DNA of 64,000 nt from Pseudomonas lundensis (lineage in GTDB: Bacteria; Pseudomonadota; Gammaproteobacteria; Pseudomonadales; Pseudomonadaceae). Each line of letters starts with the position of its first letter. Within the stretch, counting starts at the first letter, position 1. Location of the stretch: the NCBI RefSeq assembly GCF_001042985.1, contig NZ_JYKY01000003.1, positions 217,758 through 281,757 on the forward strand. Direction: 5' to 3'. Of this stretch, positions 28,301 to 36,722 are shown in pieces. Under the pieces are notes generated by a model, which did no database searches, had not been told where the DNA came from, and saw only the letters and a list, made by a program, of their open reading frames with translations. Both the position numbers and the translations under genes were made by a program.

Positions 28301-28414
28301 ATGATTGGCGGCATCATCTCTGCCACCTTGCTGACCCTGCTGTTCCTGCCCGCGCTGTACGTGGCCTGGTACAAAATCAAGGAGTCGAAGGAACCAAGCC
28401 CGGTCGCCACATAA
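25349..28414 (+). CDS. triC: RND family drug/solvent efflux pump
   Basis: An inner-membrane proton-driven exporter of 1021 residues, the usual size. It shows twelve membrane segments in two halves, with large periplasmic loops after the first and seventh. The proton-relay Asp pair is in helix four (GLLVDDAMITVE). WALKHQSFVWYLM marks the N-terminal helix and RRRPILLTAAAASLGMIPI a conserved late loop. It completes a three-gene operon with two adaptors. The TriC assignment is from gene architecture; other two-adaptor pumps exist. Confidence 0.88.
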   Translation: MNGKKFNLSEWALKHQSFVWYLMFVSVLAGIFSYMNLGRAEDPSFAIKTMVIQTRWPGATVDETMLQVTDRIEKKLEELDSLDYVQSYTRPGESTVFVFLKDTTEAKAIPQIWYQVRKKIDDIRGDFPQGIQGPGFDDEFGDVYGTIYAFTGDGFTMRQLRDYVEHVRTGIRDVPNRGKVMTIGEQDETFYLNFSTRKLAALGLDQQQVLQSLQAQNAVTPAGVIEAGPERMSVRTSGQFHTTEDLEAVNLRVNDRFYRLADIAEISRGYVDPAEPMFHYNGKPAIGLAIAMNDGGNIQAFGQQLQQRIEDLTAELPLGVDVHMVSDQAQVVEVAVGGFTSALFEAVIIVLGVSFISLGLRAGLVVAISIPLVLALVFVFMEFAGIAMQRVSLGALIIALGLLVDDAMITVEVMITRLEMGESKEEAATFAYHSTAFPMLTGTLVTVAGFVPIGLNNSSAGEYTFTLFAVIAVAMLVSWVVAVLFAPVLGVHILSAKVKPKPEKPGRLAHAFDTGLLWCMRHRWLTIGATVLMFVLSVFGLGLVQNQFFPSSDRPEILVDLNLPQNASIAETLKVTQRFEDTLKGDPDIVRWSSYIGEGAIRFYLPLDQQLQNPFFAQLVIVSTGLESRDALMARLEKRLRDDFVGVGTFVHTLELGPPVGQPLQYRVSGPNIDQVRKHAIDLATVLDANTNVGEINFNWNEPGKVLRIDIAQDKARQYGLSSEDVARVMNSIVSGAAVSQVKDDIYLINIVGRAVGTERDSPETLLNLQITTPSGTSIPLLAFASVRYELEQPLIWSRDRIPTLTLKASVRGSMQPTDLVADLKPAIDKFAADLPRGYTLQTGGTVEQSAKAQGPIAHVVPLMLFLMATFLMIQLQSVQKMFLVASVAPLGLIGVVLALVPTGTPMGFVAILGVLALVGIIIRNSVILVTQIDQFERDGYDPWHAVVQATEHRRRPILLTAAAASLGMIPIAREVFWGPMAYAMIGGIISATLLTLLFLPALYVAWYKIKESKEPSPVAT

Positions 28415-28440
28415 TCGAGGCAGGGGACGTGTTCGCGAGG

Positions 28441-28760
28441 CCTAAGGAGGGGCCAACGCCCCAACCCGCTACCGCAGAAAGAGGGTGGCAGCTGTGCGCG
28501 GGTGTGCAAGACCGGTTACCTACCCACCCGGCAGACCCTGGGGTCTCCCGCGCACAACCGCCATAACGCCAGTTGCAGGCGCGGAGCCTAGCAAGCGAAA
28601 TGGAAAGTTGGAATCGGTAGGGACAGGCTTGCACACCTGATCGCTGAAAATTCAGCGACGGCGCGGACTATAGGCAGCCCGTAACGGCCATCACAATGGG
28701 GGCAAACGCGAGCAAGCCTGATCCCACAACAGTCAGGGAAAGGTCCGTAGAGCTGGCCGA
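28441..28760. ncRNA. Candidate structured RNA or dispersed structured repeat
   Basis: A 428-base interval with no credible gene. It carries several perfect inverted repeats. TGTGCGCGGG (28493-28502) pairs with CCCGCGCACA (28547-28556) and encloses the perfect hairpin AGACCC-TG-GGGTCT (28533-28546). TCGCTGAA-AA-TTCAGCGA lies at 28641-28658. GGTGTGCAAG (28501-28510) is a perfect complement of CTTGCACACC (28628-28637), which would form a pseudoknot or an alternative to the first stem. Apparent short frames across it look like by-products. I believe similar sequence recurs in Pseudomonas genomes, but cannot name the family; a C4-type antisense RNA is one possibility. Confidence 0.45.
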
Positions 28761-28806
28761 CCCCGCGTTGCCTGCTGATGAGCAACAAGGCCTAGCGCGC
28801 GCCCAA

Positions 28807-28839
28807 CCACAAGCCCGCCCATGGCGGGCGGGCTTGTGG
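28807..28839. terminator. Strong hairpin between convergent triC and betT
   Basis: CCACAAGCCCGCC (28807-28819) pairs perfectly with GGCGGGCTTGTGG (28827-28839), a 13-base stem with a seven-base loop. No T run follows on either strand, so it may act as a bidirectional barrier or mRNA-end stabiliser rather than an intrinsic terminator. Confidence 0.55.
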
Positions 28840-28842
28840 CCA

Positions 28843-30843
28843 TCAACGCACCAAATGCAGGAACTGCATGTGGCGCTCGTACTGGTCGAGGATGTCGTTG
28901 ATGATTTGCTCTTTGGTGTAGCCCGTCAGGTCGTAGTCCTGGCTGCCTTCACTCAAGTGCACTTCGGCGCGGTAGTAACGGCGGTTGCGCAGCTCTTTGG
29001 GCCCCATGCCACCCCGGGCGAACGACGGGGTGAAGTAGCCGCGCATCTGCACCTGGTACACGAACGGGTGTTCGTCACCGTGGCCGATTTCAAGGCTGAC
29101 GTTGTCGTTGGCCGGGTCGGGCTGGGTGACCACGTTGAGGCCTTTCTCAAGGAACACTGCGCTCACTTCTTCAATCGCCGGGCGCACGGTGGTGTCCATG
29201 AAACGGTACACCTCGTCACGAGACGGGAAGTGCACGGCCTGACTCAAGCGCTGACGCCAGCCGCCACGCCCGCGGCGCGAAGCCGAGACCGGTGCCAGTG
29301 AGTGCATTTGCGCGATTTTCTTCTGCGACTCCAGATAGAACGCCTTGTGCAGGCCCCACATCATCAGCAACAGAATCAACGAGAACGGCAACGAGGTCAG
29401 CACCACCGCCGACTTCAGTGCATCAATGCTGCCGGAGAACAACAGCGCACTGGTGACCAGCGCCGTCATCGCCCCCCAGAACACGCGCAGCCATTTCGGA
29501 CCGTCTTCGTCCGCGCTACCGCCACGGGCCGACAGGGTGGACAGCACCACGGTGCCGGAGTCGGCCGAGGTCACGAAGAACACAAAACTGATGAACACCG
29601 TCACGGCGATCACGGTTTTGCTCCACGGGTAGGTTTCCAGCAGCAAGTACAGGGTGCGCGACGGGTCGTCGATAGCCGACTGGCCTAGGGCAACCATGCC
29701 GTGGTTGAGCACTTGGTCGATGGCGCTGTTGCCGAAGATGGACATCCACGCCAGGGTGAAGCCCAACGGGATCAGCAGCACGCCAAACACGAACTCACGG
29801 ATGGTCCGGCCACGGGAAATGCGCGCAATGAACAGGCCCACAAACGGCGACCATGCGATCCACCAGGCCCAATAGAACACGGTCCAGCCACCCAGCCAGT
29901 CGCTTGGCTTGTCGTAGGCGTACACGTCGAAACTCTTGGTCGGCAGCGAGCCGAGGTAGTCACCGATGTTTTGCACCAGGGTGTTGAGCAAATGCTGGGT
30001 CGGCCCGGCAAACAGCACAAACAGCAGCAGGGCGCAGGCCAGCAGCATGTTGATGTCGGACATCACCCGCACGCCTTTATCGACGCCAGCAATCGCCACC
30101 AAAATGGCAGCGCCCATCATCAGCGTGATCAGGCCCACCTGCACCCATTGGGTGTGCGGCATGCCAAACAGGTAGTCGAGGCCAGAATTGAGGTGCAGCA
30201 CCCCAAAGCCCATATCGGCGCCCAGACCGAACACCGTGGCGATGATGCCGAAGCCATCCACGGCGTAGCCGATAGGCCCGTTGATACGCTTGCCAATCAG
30301 CGGGTAAAGCGCCGAGCGCAGCGCCGGCGGCAGGTTGTGGCGGTACGCAAAGTACGCCAGCGCCATGCCGACAAACGCAAACACACCCCAGCCGTGCAGG
30401 CCCCAGTGCAAGAACAGCAACTGCATGCCCTGACGCGCAGCCTCGGCGTTACCGGCCGGGCCTTGCGGCGGGTTGAGCATGTGCGTCAGGGGTTCTGAAA
30501 CGCAGAAGAAAAATAGCGTGATGCTGATCCCGGCGGCGAAGAGCATGCCCGCCCAGGACAGGTAACTGAACTCAGGTTCGTCGTGGTCGGCACCGAGCTT
30601 GATCTTGCCGTAGCCGGACAAGGCGGTGACGACCACGAAGATCAGATACAGAGTCATCGCTAGCATGTAGTACCAGCCGACCGTATTGGCCGCCCAGTTT
30701 TGTGCTGCCAGCAGCCATTCACCGGCCGCGGCGGGCATGGCAATCACCACCACGCCAAAGATCAGGATAAAGATCGCCGCGAAGTAGAAAACCGGCGGGT
30801 TCATGCGGATGGGAGACGTCTCGGACGTCAGCGGTACACTCAT
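28843..30843 (-). CDS. betT: BCCT-family choline/betaine transporter
   Basis: A 666-residue secondary transporter with about twelve membrane helices and the BCCT signature GGWTVFYWAWWIAWSPFVG. The long hydrophilic C-terminus, about 150 residues after the last helix, is typical of BetT-type choline carriers in which this tail senses osmolarity. It is a single-gene unit. An imperfect palindrome TTGAA-N6-TTCAA about 100 bases before the start resembles a BetI-type operator. Choline is the most likely substrate; other quaternary amines are possible. Confidence 0.88.
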   Translation of the reverse strand: MSVPLTSETSPIRMNPPVFYFAAIFILIFGVVVIAMPAAAGEWLLAAQNWAANTVGWYYMLAMTLYLIFVVVTALSGYGKIKLGADHDEPEFSYLSWAGMLFAAGISITLFFFCVSEPLTHMLNPPQGPAGNAEAARQGMQLLFLHWGLHGWGVFAFVGMALAYFAYRHNLPPALRSALYPLIGKRINGPIGYAVDGFGIIATVFGLGADMGFGVLHLNSGLDYLFGMPHTQWVQVGLITLMMGAAILVAIAGVDKGVRVMSDINMLLACALLLFVLFAGPTQHLLNTLVQNIGDYLGSLPTKSFDVYAYDKPSDWLGGWTVFYWAWWIAWSPFVGLFIARISRGRTIREFVFGVLLIPLGFTLAWMSIFGNSAIDQVLNHGMVALGQSAIDDPSRTLYLLLETYPWSKTVIAVTVFISFVFFVTSADSGTVVLSTLSARGGSADEDGPKWLRVFWGAMTALVTSALLFSGSIDALKSAVVLTSLPFSLILLLMMWGLHKAFYLESQKKIAQMHSLAPVSASRRGRGGWRQRLSQAVHFPSRDEVYRFMDTTVRPAIEEVSAVFLEKGLNVVTQPDPANDNVSLEIGHGDEHPFVYQVQMRGYFTPSFARGGMGPKELRNRRYYRAEVHLSEGSQDYDLTGYTKEQIINDILDQYERHMQFLHLVR

Positions 30844-31178
30844 CGGATGTGCACCTTATAGAGGTAAAACGTGAGCAAAAAGAGCGGGTTCGGCAAAGGT
30901 AAGCCTCCTGTTGTGAGCGGGCAGCGGACCACCGTTTTAAGTTGAACGAGGATTCAAGTTAAACATAGATGGCCTTTTAGAACTAATCGCTGACCACGCC
31001 TTCACGCCTAATACGTTAGCGCATGGCAAGGTATGACACATGGCCATGATCAACGTTCAGCCGTTGTCACAAGGGCCTATCAGCGCGATGCGGGTGCCTC
31101 AGGAAGGACGCGTTTTCGACGCTGAAAAAAAAGAAAAATCTTCGCCACGAACTGTTCAAAAAGCAATCAGCTTAGGAG
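30844..31178. other. betT upstream region and left edge of AT-rich bacteriocin island
   Basis: Base composition shifts from GC-rich to AT-rich at about 31.1 kb. An open frame on the plus strand (31040-31348, 102 codons) has AAGG nine bases before its ATG, but it crosses a hairpin with a T run and overlaps the convergent membrane-protein gene. It shows no recognisable domain and I do not call it a gene. Confidence 0.4.
30942..30957. promoter_or_regulatory. BetI-like palindrome upstream of betT
   Basis: TTGAACGAGGATTCAA forms TTGAA-N6-TTCAA, about 100 bases before the betT start. BetI in pseudomonads recognises TTGAA/TTCAA-rich palindromes, so choline-responsive control is plausible. The match is by eye. 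Confidence 0.3.
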
Positions 31179-31235
31179 CGTTCGATCATGCGATTAGGTG
31201 GTGCATGAAAACTCATGATCGAGCGTACTTTTTTG
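31179..31235 (+). terminator. Hairpin with T run beyond the immunity-gene stop
   Basis: CGTTCGATCATG (31179-31190) pairs with CATGATCGAGCG (31214-31225) with one G-T pair. It is followed on the plus strand by TACTTTTTT. On the minus strand it lies just past the stop of the four-helix membrane gene and could end that transcript too, although the T run there is more distant. Confidence 0.5.
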
Positions 31236-31240
31236 AGCGT

Positions 31241-31645
31241 TTAGACATTTCTTGGTACCGAAATTACCACGAGAGCGATTACCATCACGTAAATCGCCCC
31301 ACCCAGCACACTGAAAAATGTGTCAAGTGTGTACCCGGAAAGTATTAAAATCCCCAGCAAGGAGGTCATTACCAACAAGCTATTAAAGAGCAGAAATACT
31401 ATTACTTTAAACTTATATGAAGCGGTGGCGATCCGGGTAGAAATAAGTACTCCCAAGCTTGCCATCAAAACTGCAACAAACCCAATACAGAGTAGTATTG
31501 CAACGTAAGTCATTACTGCAGGAACACCTGTTGTGTCTGAAAGATTTGAAGGATTTTCAGCCACGTCGTGGGTTGCCATAAACGAACAAAAGCACGCAAT
31601 CCCGAATAAAAAAATAGAAGCAATTGAGGTTTTAAACAGATTCAT
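31241..31645 (-). CDS. Four-helix membrane protein, candidate colicin M-type immunity protein
   Basis: A 134-residue protein with four predicted membrane segments, at about 6-25, 43-68, 78-102 and 107-130, joined by short loops and with almost no soluble domain. It is AT-rich. It lies about 190 bases downstream of the colicin M-type bacteriocin gene on the same strand. Immunity to the P. aeruginosa M-type bacteriocin PaeM is given by a four-helix inner-membrane protein, so topology, size and position all fit an immunity role. Enteric Cmi, in contrast, is periplasmic. I do not see sequence identity to a named family member; the call rests on context. The reading frame is intact although the toxin frame is broken. 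Confidence 0.7.
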   Translation of the reverse strand: MNLFKTSIASIFLFGIACFCSFMATHDVAENPSNLSDTTGVPAVMTYVAILLCIGFVAVLMASLGVLISTRIATASYKFKVIVFLLFNSLLVMTSLLGILILSGYTLDTFFSVLGGAIYVMVIALVVISVPRNV

Positions 31646-31835
31646 TTAAATATTCCACGCTCTTTTTAGCACTAGGGAATTGCAGTATAACTCTTTAGTA
31701 AAAATCCAGCGCATTTCACATTTTTCCACTCCAAGGGTAGCACGTTTTAAAATTGCCATTTTACTTCGCGCTGTCAACTCACCGTAACGTTCTCCAACAA
31801 TGTCATCACGGTTCTTTCAATCTCAAGCCTATCAA

Positions 31836-32655
31836 TTATTGACCTACCATATTTACCGAAATTTCGCCTGGCATTTCTATGGTGTATTCATATTGCATAA
31901 CTTTACCAAGAGTTGAAGTGAGTGTTTCGCCTAACCAATTACGATGATTCGACGGATTCGCATCATATCTATCGTTAAATGCTCGTATTGCGCCATTGAA
32001 AGACCAACTACCGCTGGCATATTTGTCCACTTGGCCTACAATTCGTAAAGTGATATTCCCTAATACCAACCCAGAAGAAACACTGTCCTTTGTCACGTTA
32101 TAGGGAAACTTTACGTCTAGCGTGCTCTTCCCAACTGGGTTAGCGCTGTGAATTGCGTTCATCACATCAGAAATCTGCGATAAATTCACCTTCAATCCAA
32201 TGTTATTGATGGGAAAACTTACGGTTTCTCCCATCCCGTCTATTGCGTGCTGAAGGGCGTGCAACGCCGTTAGGGGCCCGCCTGAAAAGACTCTACCTTT
32301 GGTCGGGTATTTGATTATGTTTTCATTGATTTGCTGGCACGCTTTCAAATTACGGACAATCTTGTTTAGAACCATACTCAAATCGCCACCTTCTGCGCAC
32401 ATCTGATAATGCCTTTAATTCTATTTTTGCATATAAATGCCACCCAAAAGGCTTCACTACTTCTTGAAAAGTTTCCAAGTAATTAGGTCCCGCGTAATTG
32501 TTGATTCTTGACTCCAATGACACAGCAACCGGATTTGGCAAACCACGAGGGAAGCTCTGCCCAGAGTTAAGGGCTGGCACTGAGGGGGAATACTGACCTC
32601 CGGAATTAAATTCTGGATATGCCGTTACATAGATAGGAGGTAATGTAGTTGTCAT
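31836..32655 (-). pseudogene. Frameshifted colicin M-type (lipid II-degrading) bacteriocin
   Basis: Two overlapping frames (32350-32655, then 31836-32402) together encode one colicin M-like toxin of about 270 residues, the size of colicin M (271). The C-terminal part carries the catalytic motif DRYDANPSNHR (colicin M: D-x-Y-D, then His-Arg). It also has NIGLK, LGNITLR, SGSWSFNG, GETLT and PGEIS in the same order as colicin M. The enzyme would cut the lipid II pyrophosphate in the periplasm of sensitive cells. The N-terminal part starts TTLPPIYVTA, resembling a TonB box. The frame breaks near 32395-32402: GATGTGCGCAGAA would read through as SDVCAEGG if one GT unit were restored (GTGTGC to GTGC). 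A real mutation, an assembly error or programmed frameshifting could explain it. AT-rich, so probably acquired. Confidence 0.85.
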
Positions 32656-32744
32656 AAATAGTCTTATAATTATTATGATGGATCATACAATTGTTAAACC
32701 TAGACTCACCTACCAAAAAAACCACAAGAAATATGTTCTGATTA

Positions 32745-32755
32745 GTGTCAGACAC
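32745..32755. promoter_or_regulatory. Palindrome upstream of the bacteriocin gene
   Basis: GTGTC-A-GACAC is a perfect 11-base palindrome about 90 bases before the bacteriocin start, overlapping CTGA-N6-TCAG (32738-32751). It could be an operator. I see no clear LexA box or repeated PrtN P-box in the 150-base upstream region. Confidence 0.3.
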
Positions 32756-32802
32756 TTCTTAAAAACATTTATTCACTCATAAATTGATGTTGCCCTCACG
32801 TT

Positions 32803-33129
32803 TCAGAACACCGACAAATCCAGCGGCCGAATCGCCCCCATCCAGATCGCATGCTCGGTGTGATCCAGCAGGTCGTCGCCCGTTTCAGGGTGTAAACACA
32901 CCACCAGCCCGTTGCGATGCAGCGCCAGCCACGGCAAGACCACGCCGATCAACTCAGGGCCAAATGCCAACTGGCAGCTCCAATCGGGGTGCGGGCCGAC
33001 CGGTTTTTCGTGGACGCGTCCCATTTGCAGCTTGAAAAGGCGCGTGGCTTCTTCAGCGAGGGCGCGCGCCTGGTCGAGGGTCGTGGCGTCGAAGTAGAGG
33101 TGAGCGTGATAGCCCTTGATGCGTTGCAT
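32803..33129 (-). CDS. DOPA 4,5-dioxygenase family protein
   Basis: A 108-residue protein opening IKGYHAHLYFDATTLDQAR, with a later WLALHRNGLVVCLHPETGDDLLDHTEHAIWMG. The conserved histidines of the DOPA-dioxygenase-like fold are present (HAHLYF, LHPETG, DHTEH). The fungal relatives cleave DOPA for betalain-type pigments; the bacterial function is not established. I set the start at 33129, which has an AGGT site. The frame extends 70 codons upstream but that part overlaps aroE in another frame. It lies 40 bases after aroE on the same strand. Confidence 0.82.
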   Translation of the reverse strand: MQRIKGYHAHLYFDATTLDQARALAEEATRLFKLQMGRVHEKPVGPHPDWSCQLAFGPELIGVVLPWLALHRNGLVVCLHPETGDDLLDHTEHAIWMGAIRPLDLSVF

Positions 33130-33169
33130 GAGTACCTGTTGAAGACGATGCCAAGGCTTGAGGTGTGCT

Positions 33170-33991
33170 TTACAGCGCCAGCAACCGGCGCAATTGCACC
33201 AGCGCGGGGGCCGTGTCCGGGCGCACACCGCGCCACAGGTAGAAGGCTTCTGCGGCCTGTTCGGCCAGCATTCCCAAGCCGTCCATGACCTGCCCCGCGC
33301 GGTGTTCGGTGGCCCACGCACAAAACGGCGTTGGCTCTTTGCCATACATCATGTCGTAGCACAGGGTGTTGCCTGGCTCGATCAGGCTGCTGGCAATGGG
33401 CGGGACTTCACCGGCCAGGCTGGCCGATGTCGCGTTGATGATCAGATCGACCGGTTCACGCAGCCAGTCAAAACCACTGGCGGCCACGGGGCCAAGGTCG
33501 CTGAACAGTTCGGCCAGTTGTTCGGCTTTTTCGACCGTGCGGTTGGCGATGGTCACTGAGGCCGGGCCTTGCGCCAAAATCGGCTCCAGCGCGCCACGCA
33601 CCGCGCCGCCCGCGCCCAGAATGAGGATGCGCTTGCCCTTGAGGCTGAACCCCGCATTGACCGTCAAATCACGCACCAGCCCGGCGCCGTCGGTGTTGTC
33701 ACCTAGCACACGGCCATCGGCCAGTTTGCTCAGGGTGTTCACCGCGCCAGCCCGGAGCGCACGAGCGCTCAACTGATGGGCAAAGCGGTAGGCCTGCTCT
33801 TTGAAGGGCACGGTGACATTTGCCCCGCGTCCTTGTGTGAAAAACGCGGTGGCGCAACCCGTAAAATCATCCAGCGGCGCCAGCAGGGTGTCGTACTGCA
33901 TGGCCTGCCCGGTTTGCTCGGCAAACAGACGGTGCAGCACCGGCGATTTGCTGTGGGCGATCGGGTTACCAAAAACGACGTAACGGTCCAT
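33170..33991 (-). CDS. aroE: Shikimate dehydrogenase
   Basis: A 273-residue enzyme that reduces 3-dehydroshikimate to shikimate with NADPH in aromatic amino acid synthesis. Landmarks are the N-terminal substrate motif NPIAHSKSP, catalytic Lys and Asp in [10 protein letters not shown] and GDNTDGAG, and the nucleotide-binding [10 protein letters not shown] with NRT. The order with hemF and qor matches that of other Pseudomonas near oriC. Confidence 0.96.
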   Translation of the reverse strand: MDRYVVFGNPIAHSKSPVLHRLFAEQTGQAMQYDTLLAPLDDFTGCATAFFTQGRGANVTVPFKEQAYRFAHQLSARALRAGAVNTLSKLADGRVLGDNTDGAGLVRDLTVNAGFSLKGKRILILGAGGAVRGALEPILAQGPASVTIANRTVEKAEQLAELFSDLGPVAASGFDWLREPVDLIINATSASLAGEVPPIASSLIEPGNTLCYDMMYGKEPTPFCAWATEHRAGQVMDGLGMLAEQAAEAFYLWRGVRPDTAPALVQLRRLLAL

Positions 33992-34013
33992 CAGGCAAAT
34001 TCCTCGGGCAATG

Positions 34014-34946
<933 letters not shown>

Positions 34947-35088
34947 TCAAAGCTACGCGGCACTTCGTCAGAGCGGGGCCGGCGGCAAAGGGCCGCTAGC
35001 ATACCACCGCGTCCCGCCTCCTCGCAGTTGACGAAGATCACGCTTAAGCGTTGGATGTAGCCTTCGTGAACCAGCGAGGACAGTGCAG

Positions 35089-36066
35089 ATGGCTAAACGT
35101 ATTCAGTTTCAGGCCCACGGCGGCCCAGAAGTGCTTGAGTTTGTTGACTACACCCCCGCCGAGCCAGGCCCGCAGCAGGTGCGGGTGCGCAATCAGGCCA
35201 TCGGTCTTAATTTCATCGACACCTATTACCGCAGCGGTTTGTACGCGCTGCCCGAGCTGCCGTCCGGGCTGGGCAATGAAGGGGCGGGGGTGGTGGATGC
35301 CATCGGCAGCGACGTGCACAACGTCAAGGTCGGCGACCGCGTGGCCTACGGCACCGGCCCGCTGGGGGCTTACAGCGAGTTGCACGTGTTGCCCGCCGCG
35401 AATGTGGTGAAGCTGCCCGATGACATTTCGTATGAAGAGGCCGCCGCCGTGATGCTTAAGGGCCTCACAGTCCAGTACTTGTTGCGTCAGACCTATGAAC
35501 TCAAAGGCGGCGAAACCATTCTGTTCCACGCGGCGGCCGGTGGTGTGGGTTCGATTGCCTGCCAATGGGCCAAGGCGCTGGGCGTGAAATTGATCGGCAC
35601 GGTCAGTTCCCCGAAAAAAGCAGCATTGGCCAAAAAGCTGGGCGCGTGGGCAACCATCGACTACAGCCACGAAGATGTGGTCCAGCGGGTTCTGGAACTG
35701 ACCGACGGCAAGAAATGCCCGGTGGTGTACGACGGCGTCGGTAAAGATACGTGGCTGACGTCTCTGGACTGCCTGTCGCCGCGGGGGCTGATGGTCAGCT
35801 TCGGCAACGCATCGGGCGCCGTGACGGGTGTGAATCTGGGGATTTTGTCGCAGAAGGGCTCGTTGTATGTCACACGGCCAACATTGGCGTCGTATGCCAA
35901 TACCCCCGCGAACCTGCAAAAAATGGCAGACGAGCTGTTCGAGATGATCCGCAGCGACAACATTACGGTGGACATCAGCCAGCGCTTTGCCTTGAAAGAC
36001 GCCGCCAAGGCACAGACCGAACTGTCAGCACGCCGCACGACCGGCTCGACCATTCTGGTGCCTTGA
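35089..36066 (+). CDS. qor: NADPH:quinone oxidoreductase (zeta-crystallin type)
   Basis: A 325-residue medium-chain reductase without structural zinc. The N-terminal GroES-like fold includes GLNFIDTYYRSGLY, and the Rossmann fold has AAAGGVGSIACQWAK near residue 155. I chose the ATG at 35089, preceded by GAGGA at nine bases; a GTG at 35083 is an alternative. It is divergent from hemF, as in other Pseudomonas. It reduces quinones, probably in redox defence. Confidence 0.92.
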   Translation: MAKRIQFQAHGGPEVLEFVDYTPAEPGPQQVRVRNQAIGLNFIDTYYRSGLYALPELPSGLGNEGAGVVDAIGSDVHNVKVGDRVAYGTGPLGAYSELHVLPAANVVKLPDDISYEEAAAVMLKGLTVQYLLRQTYELKGGETILFHAAAGGVGSIACQWAKALGVKLIGTVSSPKKAALAKKLGAWATIDYSHEDVVQRVLELTDGKKCPVVYDGVGKDTWLTSLDCLSPRGLMVSFGNASGAVTGVNLGILSQKGSLYVTRPTLASYANTPANLQKMADELFEMIRSDNITVDISQRFALKDAAKAQTELSARRTTGSTILVP

Positions 36067-36128
36067 TCTCAACCCGCCGGCAGCCGCTGGCGAAGGCCTC
36101 TCGGCCTGCGACAGCGGCCCCGCGTTGA

Positions 36129-36686
36129 TCAGGCCGGGCGAACCACTTTGCCCGTCGCCAGATCGCGAATCAGGCTCGGGTTTTTCCGCCCACCCAGGTT
36201 GCCGCCCAACACATGGTCGATTTGCCCCCGGAAGTATTGCTCCACCTTCAGCCGCGTCCGCGCAGCCGGCAAACCCGCCGGGTTGGCAGACGTCGAGACG
36301 ATCGGGCCCACCAATGAACACAGTTCGCGCACCAGCGGGTGATCGCTCACGCGCAATGCCACGGTGTCGTGCACGCCAGTAATCCACTCGGGCAACAAGC
36401 CCTGGTGCGGCACCAGCCAGGTGTTCGGCCCCGGCCAAGTGCTGGCCATGCGGTCGAGCCAGTCCTGGGGGAAGTCCTCAAACAGGAAGTCGAATTGGTG
36501 AATATTGTCGGCAATCAAAATCAGGCCTTTATCCACAGGCCGCGACTTGATGGCCAGCAGCCGTTCTACCGCGTCTTCATCCCATGGGTCGCAACCCAAA
36601 CCCCAGACCGCTTCGGTGGGATAGGCAATCACCGCGCCCGCGCGAATGGCGGTTGCGGCTTGCTGTACGCGCCAGGTGCTGATCAT
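36129..36686 (-). CDS. tsaC: Threonylcarbamoyl-AMP synthase
   Basis: A 185-residue YrdC/Sua5-type protein (older name rimN) that makes threonylcarbamoyl-AMP for the t6A modification of ANN-decoding tRNAs. Family landmarks are [41 protein letters not shown] and [12 protein letters not shown]. The start at 36686 removes ten residues that the open frame would add. It lies 36 bases after dprA on the same strand. Confidence 0.95.
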   Translation of the reverse strand: MISTWRVQQAATAIRAGAVIAYPTEAVWGLGCDPWDEDAVERLLAIKSRPVDKGLILIADNIHQFDFLFEDFPQDWLDRMASTWPGPNTWLVPHQGLLPEWITGVHDTVALRVSDHPLVRELCSLVGPIVSTSANPAGLPAARTRLKVEQYFRGQIDHVLGGNLGGRKNPSLIRDLATGKVVRPA

Positions 36687-36722
36687 TGAATGTCTCCAGA
36701 TATGTGCTGTGCGCAAGTGTAC

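Noticed and set aside
28377..28634. Small minus-strand frames over the 28.4-28.8 kb interval
   Set aside because: They cross perfect inverted repeats and look like by-products of a structured element; no ribosome site or family match is seen.
31040..31348. 102-codon plus-strand frame with AAGG before its ATG
   Set aside because: It runs through a hairpin with a T run, overlaps the end of the convergent four-helix gene and has no recognisable domain.
32656..32802. LexA box or PrtN P-box for the bacteriocin
   Set aside because: I looked for CTG-N10-CAG and repeated ATTG-GT patterns in the upstream region and found no convincing match; only a short palindrome is reported.
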